From assembly GCA_950097015.1 (NCBI GenBank), contig CATNEN010000037.1:4481347-4545346 (forward strand): DNA of 64,000 nt, in the 5' to 3' direction. Under the pieces are notes generated by a model. That model saw only the letters and a program-made list of their open reading frames with translations, did no database searches and had not been told where the DNA came from. The first letter of the stretch is position 1; each line of letters begins with the position of its first letter. Made by a program: the position numbers and the translations under genes. The stretch comes from Macrostomum hystrix (Eukaryota; Platyhelminthes; Macrostomidae). Shown here one piece after another: positions 29,212 through 39,300 of this stretch.

Positions 29212-31797
29212 CTAAACAGCAGCCAGCCAGCCAGCCAGGCTCAGCGCAACCGCCAGCAGCACGGCAGCCGGGGCACCGCAGCTCAGACCAGCTGACTTCA
29301 CCTCCAGCTCCGGTGTCGAATTCGGCGACCGCAAGTCCGCATAGCTGGCCAGGTAGGCATTGGCTATGGTGAGCAGCAGCTGCTCCTGATTAGTAGCGGC
29401 TATCAGAACCACAGACACCGGCATGCCCTGCGGCTGGTCGGCTCCGGTTGAAGTGGAAAAGCCGACAGGCAGGGATAGGCTAGGCCAGCCAGTGTAGGGA
29501 TTCAGTGCTGGCGAGATCTGGTCTGGCAGTGGCGGCTCCACACTGTTCAACTGGGGCAGCTTGGCGCTAAGTGGAACAGCCAGAGCGCTGGCATTTCCTA
29601 GCAGTTCCAGCATGATGGCGGTGACGTTCGCGCGCCCGCTGTTGTAGGGATCGCAGGCGGCCGCGCCGCAGACGCTGGCGTCCGATTGGCTCACGGTGTA
29701 ATTTAGCTTCTCCTGGTAGCTGAGCGGGAAACCCCAGGACACGTTGAGTAGGTCACGGGCGTTGCGGAAAGGACCAGAGGTCGCGTAGCTGCCGAATTTT
29801 GGATTCGGTGGGGGGGCATTATGCAATTCTGGAGTGCTGCCAACTGAATGTGCTGGTTTCGAATCGAGAATAATAAATGGAAGAATAGAGGTCAGGGTAG
29901 AAAATTTGAGATTGGGATATTAGTAGATTTAGGAGAAGAGTGGAGACGGGAGAATAATAGAGACGGGATTACAGTGGAGACGTCAGAAATATAGAGATGG
30001 GATTACAGTGGAGACGGGAGAATAATAGAGATGGGATAAGAGTGTAGATTGGAGAAGAGAGGAGATGTAAGAATATTTGAATGAGACCAAATGTTGAGAT
30101 AGCCTGCTAGTTGTACTCACCGGCTGAGGTAGGCATCCAGGCTGCTCTTCATACAGCTGTTACTGCAGGCAGGCTTGGTAGCCGTGGCGGCGAAGATGGC
30201 GGTCAGCTTGGCGCCGAGATCGGCTCCGTCGGTCCGGTAGCGCTGAACGTTGGCCCCGAGAACGGCCAGACGGGCCGCGGTCTGGTTGTGCAGGCGGATC
30301 ATCTCGGCGTCAGGCGTGTAGGACATGCCGGGTGCTATTGGGAAGCTCTCGTAGAAATTGTCCAAAAAGCGGATGGTCACGCCTTGCAGCTGGGTGACGC
30401 CAGAGAGGCTGGCGCTGAAGTTCGAGCCTGCATTGTTGCGGAAGTGCGTTGGTTACAGTGTGAGTGGGCCTGGACTCGATGGGAGATGGGAGATGACGTA
30501 CACAGTTGGGTAGAGGGGGTGAGGATGTAGACTCTAGGGTTGGGTAAGGAGAGGGTGTATACTCTAGAGAAGAGTGGGGAGATGGCCTGGACTCTAGGGT
30601 CGAGTGGGGAGAGGGCTTAGACTCTAGGGGAGAGTGGGGAGAGACTTTAGGGTAGAGAGGGGAGAGGCCAGAGGGTGTAGACTATAGAGTAGAGAGCATC
30701 GATTGCTACCGATAGAGGAGAGGCAGTACAAACTGTTTAGTAGAGGGCATGGACAGTAGTGAAGCGTAGTCAGATTGGCCATTGAAGCAGTTTAGAGAAG
30801 CATGTGTCACTCACCGTACACAGCATCATGCGCCACTAGATAGTCCCGTCGATCCCTGGCCATGAGGCCCACCAGATCCTGGCGCAGGAAGGCCGGGTAG
30901 ACCCCCTCCCGCATTGCCTCAAAGGTGGCGCTCTGTGTTGGCCTGATGCACACGAGGCCAGCCGCCGAGCAGGGCCCGATGACGGAGCCTTCGGTGTCAG
31001 TGCCGACGCCGAGTACAGCCAAGCCGGCGGCGACAGCGGCTGCGGAGCCGCCAGAGCTGCCTAGGCAGCTGCGCCGCTTGTCCCACGGATTGGCGCACAC
31101 TCCACCGAGGGTGCTGGCCGATTTTGTGCCCGAGTCAGACATCTCGGCCATGTTGCTCTTGCCGATCACAATGCCTGCGGGAGGAAGAGCGAATCTTGAT
31201 CACATCTTGTAGGTTCTAGACCGACGAAGACGGTCAGGGGCAGGTCGGGCTGCAGCAAGCGGTGCCAAATAGAGCATTCCTCATTACTACGAGTACCAAC
31301 TAGTCTACGGTCTACAACCTCAGCCTCTATAACCCGACAGCCTCACCTCCCGCCGCTTTGATGCGTGCCACCACGGCGCTGTCGCTGACGGCCGTCATGC
31401 TCTGAAGCGCTCGCGCTCCGCTAGTGGTGGGCAGGCCCTGCAGGTCCGTGTTGTCCTTCACAGCTACTGGCACGCAGTGCAGCGGGCCGCTCAGGCCGCC
31501 CTGCCGGTCCTTGTCCCTGGCCGCCCTCAGCGCCGCCTCCTTGTTGACGGAGATAAAGACTGCCAAGCTGGCATTGTAGGCTTCAATGCGGCTGAGCTGT
31601 TCAACGATGAGGTCCTCGCAGCTGAAGCTGCCACTTCTGATGCCAGCCAGAACGCCCGCCACGCTGGCGCTGGCAAGGAGGCGGGCCGCCACCCGTCGAC
31701 CAGCCAGCGAAGTGTCGCCAGCGACTGTCAGCGCCAGCAGCAGCAGCAGCAGCAGCATCGGGGAAGTCAGCCGCTTTACAAAGAATCCTGTGGCCAT
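29212..31797 (-). CDS. Amidase-signature enzyme, secreted or GPI/membrane-anchored, four exons
   Basis: Amidase-signature serine hydrolases use a Lys-cisSer-Ser triad to cleave amides. Exons are 31797-31347, 31174-30815, 30427-30121 and 29836-29212, all GT-AG and phase-consistent, giving about 580 residues. Residues 1-27 form a signal peptide with a Leu run. The catalytic Lys is in VAVKDN (K114), the cis-Ser in [11 protein letters not shown] (S190) and the nucleophile in GTDTEGS (S214); the 24-residue spacing between the serines matches FAAH. The motif reads GTDTEGSVIGP rather than the common GTDTGGSIR, closer to secreted bacterial-type amidases than to FAAH. The C-terminal half has NPYTGWPSLSLPVGF. 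The protein ends in a hydrophobic stretch (AAVLLAVALSLAGWLAAV) without a cytoplasmic tail, suggesting a GPI signal. The substrate is unknown; fatty-acid amides are one possibility. Confidence 0.88.
29875..30065. repeat. Imperfect purine-rich tandem repeats in amidase intron 3
   Basis: Several diverged copies of GTGGAGACGGGAGAATAATA plus GAGATGGGATTACA lie between exons 4 and 3 of the amidase gene. Confidence 0.6.
30455..30720. repeat. Imperfect G-rich repeats in amidase intron 2
   Basis: Diverged repeats built on GACTCTAGGGTAGAGTGGGG and AGAGGGTGTAGACTCTAG. No coding signal. Confidence 0.6.
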
Positions 31798-32654
31798 GTT
31801 TGAGTTGCTTATCTTGATTATCGAGGTAATACCTGTTGGGTTTATTTCTTAAGAAATATCTTGACCTCAGCAGCTCATATTTATAAGGCCGACTCTGGTT
31901 TGAGATACTCCTTCTCGCCTTATCTATGATTCGTGTATGTGTTGACTAACTAGCTCGTATTATCGAGTGTTGCCATGACGTAGCGAAACAAAACATGAGT
32001 CTAAATTTAATTTCCTGTGAGTAACTGTTGCCACGTCTCTTTTTTGCTGCCGCAGTGACAATCCTTAGCCATTCATGTAGCTCTCTTATTGTCTATAGTA
32101 AAACATTTGATAATAAACCTTCTTTAAACTGCGGAGGGGGGGTTCCGTTGCTATGGCAACGTATGCCTCAAGCCTCGAGCTGTGGTGTGAGTGACCTGCA
32201 TAAGCAACTCTAGTATGGACTTGAGTTACGAGTTTAATCATTTTACTGAGCACGAATGACTGATAGGCAAGGCAGGGAATGCTGAGCAAACAGTGCAGCA
32301 GCTATGCTTTGTAGTAGTGCATTTTAACTCGCCAAGTCTCTGTGAGTCAAAGCTTCAACCTGGCGACGTACATTCGGTGCACTAGGCACTTCCATTTATT
32401 TACTCGCGCGACACCCACCCAAAATGGCCCGAGTTTGGAGCAATCGGTACTGATAACAGAGGTCAAACCAATTTCTGGAATGTTCCATTACAATTCTCGA
32501 ATCTACGTTTTGAGAGTAACCATGTTTGAAGTTTTTTTTGAGAATGACCTTGGGGACTGATAGTTACACGAGAAGGTAGGGTTGGCAGAAGCAGAAGGTG
32601 CATGGTTTTTTGGGCCAATGTCAATCGGTAGTCAGTATAATTAAAGGCTCATTT
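31798..32654. other. Amidase upstream region
   Basis: Presumed promoter side of the amidase gene. No conserved exon. Reading frames here are short and without recognisable domains. Confidence 0.4.
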
Positions 32655-32745
32655 TGAGAACTTTCGCTCCAAGGTTCCTGAGCTCGAATCCGCGGCGCCA
32701 CATTCTTTTCCGGCGCAGCTGCAGAGATAAGACTTGGGGGTCAGG
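32655..32745 (+). repeat. SINE-A fragment (copy 3)
   Basis: Contains GGTTCCTGAGCTCGAATCC (B box), GCGCCACATTC, GGCGCAGCTGCAGAGATAAG and ACTTGGGGG, co-linear with the middle of SINE-A at 25.9 and 55.5 kb. It runs directly into the next tandem array. Confidence 0.7.
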
Positions 32746-33262
32746 TTGTCTTAGGTGGGACGGTGGGTCAGGTTGTCTCAGGTGGGTCAGGTTGTCTTAG
32801 GTGGTTCAGGTTGTCTCAGGTGGTTCAGGTTGTCTCAGGTGGGTCAGGTTGTCTCAGGTGGGTCAGGTTGTCTCAGGTGGGTCAGGTTGTCTCAGGTGGT
32901 TCAGGTTGTCTTAGGTGGGTCAGGTCAGGTTGTCTTAGGTGGGTCAGGTCAGGTTGTCTTAGTTGGGTCAGGTCAGTCTGTATTAGGTGGGTCAGGTCAG
33001 GTTGTATTAAGTTGGTCAGGTCAGGTTGTATTAAGTGGATCAGGTCCGACCCATTATCTTAGGTGGGTGAGGTCCGACCCATTGTCTTTAGGTGGGTCAG
33101 GTCCGACCCATTGTCTTTAGGTGGGTCAGGTCCGACCCATTGTCTTTAGGTGGGTCAGGTCCGACCCATTGTCTTTAGGTGGGTCAGGTCCAACCCATTG
33201 TCTTTAGGTGGGTCAGGTCCGACCCATTGTCTTTAGGTTGGTGAGGTCCGAACCGTTGTCAG
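32738..33262. repeat. Composite minisatellite (19-, 24- and 29-bp units)
   Basis: Starts with 19-bp GTGGGTCAGGTTGTCTCAG units, grows to 24-bp units with a doubled GGTCAGGTCAGG, then changes to a 29-bp unit, GTGGGTCAGGTCCGACCCAT plus TGTCTTTAG. This is a stepwise change of the repeated unit along the array. GGGTCAGGTCCGACCC has GGGTC and GACCC inverted arms. Confidence 0.9.
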
Positions 33263-34310
33263 TTGGATCAAGTTAAAATAACGCTCGTTAATATCAAGCA
33301 GCAGGATAGTTAGGCATCAACTTATTTCGTATTTTCATAATAAACGATAACATCTACTAAAAGTAGCAGTATGCGGGTAATTTATAGCTATGGCAAAATA
33401 TTTCCTCAGGATTTTTAACTGCTTTAAATTCATCTTTACCAACAATAAGTCAGTAGGTCTGCCTTTGCATTTGTCGGTTTTCCGCATTAATCTTACCGCC
33501 CAATATAAAGATGATAATATTGGGGTGCTATATGAAGGTGTCAAAGTGTTTCTGCGTCAGAACTACAACACCGCGCGGTGACTGTCTATATAGCTGAGGC
33601 TGCTGCTGCATCAAACTTTTGCATTTTTTTCGGTACAGCCGAACCCCAGAGGTTTTTCTAGTCGCCATTGTCTCAGGCATAGAGGGTAAAACACACACAA
33701 AGACACTGTCTAGAGGTGCCACTGACAAGTGTACCGTATTATATACAGGAAAAATAATACCCATATCTAACACAGTCATTGTGTGTGTTTGAGATGAATA
33801 AAAGAATGAAGCCATTTTGCAGCTTAAAAGAAGCTTCGGGTGACAATGGAGCATTTTTATGACTACCCCCATGCAGCGAACTGGTCGGCAGAGCGATTCA
33901 TTCGGTGTGCATGGCCAGAAAATAAACTCATATCGAGATATTCAAGGCACTAAGCACTGCATAGTCGCCCGGTTGTCTGAGGTGGCGCACGCCCTGCTTT
34001 TATAAATCTTTCCTTTTCTTGTGAAAAGTGTTGCGAAAAAAAGTTCCAAATTAAATTTTTGCTTGAAACTGAGAAGGTGACAAAACTAAACACGACTATT
34101 ATATATCTGAGGAGTTATATGGCTCTCCATTGAATTCTTAATTCTTCGTAACTGGATAAAGCCAGCTAACACAGCATCCTCAGATGCTGTAAAACTGTTC
34201 TCTAGTGATGCCTTATAGACAGACTCAAACTCTATAGCCTGACATGAGAATATTCTTGAACTAAATACGAATTTCTGCTATGCATTGACTTTTTTCCTGA
34301 CTTAATTCAA
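33263..34310. other. Intergenic DNA, nothing recognised
   Basis: No exon or mobile-element end supported. Short open frames only. Confidence 0.5.
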
Positions 34311-35970
34311 CCTCACTGCCAATACTGACTGACACCTCACTGCCAATACTGACTGACACCTCACTGCCAATACTGACTGACACCCCACTGACACCTCACT
34401 GCCAATACTGACTGACACCTCACTGCCAATACTGACTGACACCCCACTGACACCTCACTGCCAATACTGACTGACACCTCACTGCCAATACTGACCGACA
34501 CCCCACTGCCAATACTGACTGACACCTCACTGCCAATACTGACTGACACCTCACTGCCAATACTGACTGACACCCCACTGCCAATACTGACTGACACCTC
34601 ACTGCCAATACTGACTGACACCTCACTGCCAATACTGACTGACACCTCACTGACACCTCACTGCCAATACTGACTGACACCACACTGCAAATACTGACTG
34701 ACACCCCACTGCCAATACTGACTGACACCCCACTGACACCCCACTGCCAATACTGACTGACACCTCACTGCCAATACTGACTGACACCTCACTGCCAATA
34801 CTGACTGACACCCCACTGACACCCCACTGCCAATACTGACTGACACCCCACTGCCAATACTGACTGACACCCCACTGACAATACTGACTGACACCCCACT
34901 GACACCCCACTGCCAATACTGACTGACACCTCACTGCCAATACTGACTGACACCTCACTGCCAATACTGACTGACACCCCACTGACACCTCACTGCCAAT
35001 ACTGACTGACACCTCACTGCCAATACTGACCGACACCCCACTGCCAATACTGACTGACACCTCACTGCCAATACTGACTGACACCTCACTGCCAATACTG
35101 ACTGACACCCCACTGCCAATACTGACTGACACCTCACTGCCAATACTGACTGACACCTCACTGCCAATACTGACTGACACCTCACTGACACCTCACTGCC
35201 AATACTGACTGACACCACACTGCAAATACTGACTGACACCCCACTGCCAATACTGACTGACACCCCACTGACACCCCACTGCCAATACTGACTGACACCT
35301 CACTGCCAATACTGACTGACACCTCACTGCCAATACTGACTGACACCCCACTGACACCCCACTGCCAATACTGACTGACACCCCACTGCCAATACTGACT
35401 GACACCCCACTGACAATACTGACTGACACCCCACTGACACCCCACTGCCAATACTGACTGACACCTCACTGCCAATACTGACTGACACCTCACTGCCAAT
35501 ACTGACTGACACCCCACTGACACCCCACTGCCAATACTGACTGACACCCCACTGCCAATACTGACTGACACCCCACTGACACCTCACTGCCAAAACTGAC
35601 TGACACCTCACTGACACCCCACTGACACCCCACTGACTGACAGCCCACTGCCAATACTGACTGACACCCCACTGCCAATACTGACTGACACACCACTGAC
35701 ACCCCACTGCCAATACTGACTGACACCTCACTGCCAATACTGACTGACACCCCACTGACACCTCACTGCCAATACTGACTGACACCTCACTGACACCCCA
35801 CTGACACCCCACTGACTGACAGCCCACTGCCAATACTGACTGACACCTCACTGCCAATACTGACTGACACACCACTGACACCCCACTGCCAATACTGACT
35901 GACACCCCACTGCCAATACTGACTGACACCCCACTGCCAATACTGACTGACACCCCACTGCCAATACCTG
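34311..35970. repeat. 24-bp-based minisatellite with 535-bp higher-order repeat
   Basis: About 1.66 kb of ACTGACACCTCACTGCCAAT plus ACTG units mixed with 11-bp half units (ACACCCCACTG). The block around 34400-34890, with rare variants such as CACACTGCAAATACTG (34681) and GACAATACTG, recurs 535 bp later with the same variants (35216 and so on). Frames without stops on the minus strand are artefacts. Confidence 0.93.
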
Positions 35971-36086
35971 AGTTAAAAAACCCGTGCCAAAAGCTAGTCA
36001 GTCTACTGGCTCGTGTTGCAGCTTCCTTGTGTCAACTTCTGCCCCTACTTTGCCTCATTCCCTAGGATCACTGGCGCTTGGAACTA

Positions 36087-36102
36087 GATTGGCGGGCCAA
36101 TC
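36087..36102. promoter_or_regulatory. Paired inverted CCAAT boxes upstream of Lhx1/5
   Basis: GATTGG and CCAATC face each other across four bases, about 255 nt before the Lhx1/5 ATG. A third box (GAGCCAATGA) lies near 36146. CCAAT boxes bind NF-Y. No TATA box is evident. Confidence 0.4.
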
Positions 36103-36357
36103 AGTGGCCGAGTTGAGGCACTCTCAGCCTCTCGTTAGTCCGCCGAGCCAATGACAGAGCGGCCATACCAACCCCCGCCCAGCGACTGGGCCAAACGCAT
36201 TTTAGTATTTGGCGGCCAACCCCGCAATGGGAGAAAGCAGAAATTCGAAATAAAACTCGGCCCTCCTAATTTTTCTATAGATAAACTGCGCCCAGCAAAA
36301 GACCAGGCCCAGATCCTCACACTAAAGTGACATTTGGCGCGCAGTGATTTCGGAATC

Positions 36358-39300
36358 ATGGTGATCTGCGCTGGCTGCAACCGCCAGATATTTGACCAGT
36401 ACCTGCTCAACGTTCTGGACCAGTCCTGGCATGCCGCGTGCCTTCAGTGCAGCGACTGCGGCCAGGAGCTCAGCGACAAGTGCTTCAGCCGTGACGGCCG
36501 GCTCTACTGTCGGGCCGACTTTTTCCGGTGAGTTTTCTAATAATTATTTTCAATGAATTTCCAGAGCTTCTTGCGTTAGTTCTTCTTCCTAATATTAGCC
36601 TGGCATACCTCGCTGCTCTGCAGAACAATCATCCTATTTCAAATTTGCTTTCATTGCTCCATTATTCTTACAGTTTCTCTCTCTTCTCATTTCCCTCTCC
36701 TCTCTCTTCTCATATCCCTCTCCTCTCTATTCTCATTTCCCTCTCCTCTCTTCTCATTTCCCTCTCCTCTCTCTTCTCAATTCCCTCTCCTCTCTCTTCT
36801 CAATTCCCTCTCCTCTCTCTTCTCATTTCCCTCTCCTCTCTTCTCATTTCCCTCTCCTCTCTCTTCTCAATTCCCTCTCCTCTCTCTTCTCAATTCCCTC
36901 TCCTCTCTCTTCTCATTTCCCTCTCCTCTCTCTTCTCAATTCCCTCTCCTCTCTCTTCTCATTTCCCTCTCCTCTCTCTTCTCATTTCCCTCTCCCTCTC
37001 TTCCCATTTCCCTCTCCCTCCCTCCCGATCCCCCCTTAATCCTCTCTCCAATGCCGCTAATTCTCATTGCAGCCGCTTCGGTACAAAGTGCGCCGGCTGC
37101 TCTGAGGGCATCTCGCCCAACGACCTGGTGCGCAAGGCGCGCAACAAAGTCTTCCACCTGGGCTGCTTCACCTGCATGGTGTGTCGAAAGCAGCTCATCA
37201 CCGGCGAGGAGCTGGTTGTGTTCGACGAGAACAAATTTGTGTGCAAGCAGGACTATGTCAGCAGCCGCTGCGGCCCCCTGATCAGACAGGAGTTCCCGTC
37301 TGGCGCTCATCACAGACTGCAGCAGCAGCTACACAAATCTGGCCGCCCAAGACCAGGTGAGAACCGATTGATTTCTGGAACAAACGAGTTGAAATAGCTT
37401 GCGATAATGACAATCTCCTAAATCTGGCTTTATCCGCTTTCGGGCGGATCTCCATGTAGAACCATTAACTCCTTCTCAGAACTGTAAATCAGCTTTTAGA
37501 ATGATGTATTCCGCCTAAAAAAACTAATGACGAATAGAACAAAAAATCCACCCCAGATCGGAAAATCCGCCCACAGAACGATAAATCCACCCCCAGATAG
37601 ATAAATCCGCCCCTAGGTAGATAAATCCGCCCCCAGATAGATAAATCCGCCCCCGGAAAAATAAATCCGCCCAGATAGATAAATCCGCCCCAGATAGATA
37701 AATCCGCCCCAGATAGACAAATCCGCCCCCAGATAGATAAATCCGCCCCAGATATATATATCCGCCCCCAGATAGATAAATCCGCCCCCAGAAAGATAAA
37801 TCCGCCTCCAGATCCGCCCAGAGAAGCTTAAATCCGACGCAGATTTTTTCTAGATCCACTTGTACTTCAAAGCTTGGACCTTTAACATAGAAATCCTCTT
37901 TTAACATCTTAAATCCGCCCCCAAACCCAGAGTATCTGGTTTGACTCGTGGCAGTTTCTCAATTCTGAGTTGTGAATTAAATTATGCAAATTGATTTCGG
38001 TCTCAGTCTCGCGACTGCTCAGTCTTGATCATCGCTTGAGCAGTTCGCTCTTGCAGCTAAGGAGGGAGACATCAGAAATCAGACGGGCGTATATTTTCAT
38101 CCGTTCCACTGGTAACCTAGGAGACGTGACGTCACCTTCCATGTTGGGATGATTTTCGATATATAAAAATATAGACAAAAATGAGCAACTCGGTTGAGTG
38201 TATTCTTCACTTTCTAACGAAACAGCGGGGACTCCATGCAGCGGCTAAGTGTCTGGCTGCAATGTAGTGCCATTCTGCGCGTGCTCTATATGACATATAG
38301 GTGACAATTTCTCTTCATTTTTTAGACGTGGGTCAACCCCCCGCCATGCTTCAATACTCGTAGTCAGTGCCCCAATGAGTCCAAGTCTCTCCGCATGTGG
38401 CTAGGTATAGGCACTGCATATCACTGTGACTGCAATGCGTGCCTAAGTGTCCGAGTTATGCACACACACACACACAGCAAAGGTGTATTTCCAGAGAGGG
38501 AGGTAATACTGTATCCATGTATTGAGTCTACTATACAGACTTTCTGTCCATTTAGTTTGCTCTTTTTTTCATGGCTCATTTTGCATGTGGATTCTGCACA
38601 ATGCATCTCAGTTTTCAGGTAAATACAGTGTAGGGGTATACTATAGTACGTGTGCTTTGGCTGCTTGTGTGGCCCACATTCTCAGCAATAAAATCTGTGC
38701 TGGTAACTCTATAGTCATGAGGCCTTCTCAGGCTCGATTCGCGAAAATTTATTCAAATCCCTGAAATTCTTTCCGACCAAAAAAGTAAAAAAATACCGAA
38801 TTTTTTTAAGATTCGTTTTAAAGATCCGTTTTAAAGATTCATTTTAGATATCTCGTTTTAGAGATCCCGTTTTCAAGATCCAGTTTTAGAGATCCCTTTA
38901 AAAATCTTATTTCAAAGATCAACGAATGGTTTTAAATATTCCGTTTTAAAGATCCTGATTTTTAAAGATCCCGTTTTTAAGATCCCATTTAAAATATCCC
39001 GATTTAAAGATCCCGATTTACAGAGTCCGTTTAAAGATCCCGTTTTAGGGATCTCGTTTAGAGATCCCGTTTTTAAGATCCCAATTTAAAGATCCCGATT
39101 TAAAGATTCCGTTTAAAGATCCCGTTTTAGATATCCCACTTTAAAGATCCCACCTTAAAGATCCCACTTTAAAGATCCCGATTTAGAGTCCGTTTAAAGA
39201 TCCCGATTTAGAGTCCGTTTAAAGATCCCGATTTAGAGTCCGTTTAAAGATCCCGATTTAGAGTCCGTTTAAAGATCCCGATTTAGAGTCCGTTTCAAAG

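Noticed and set aside
28396-29372. Repeat proteins of GCKLVASI or PTCTLLKP type
   Set aside because: Translation of a 24-bp array next to the amidase 3' end.
36528-37397. Single long plus-strand gene of 289 codons
   Set aside because: Its first two thirds are CT-rich intron repeat; only 37073-37356 is the LIM2 exon.
38340-38470. Further degenerate SINE-A copy on the minus strand
   Set aside because: A short GCGGAGAGACTTGG-like match is too weak and isolated to support.
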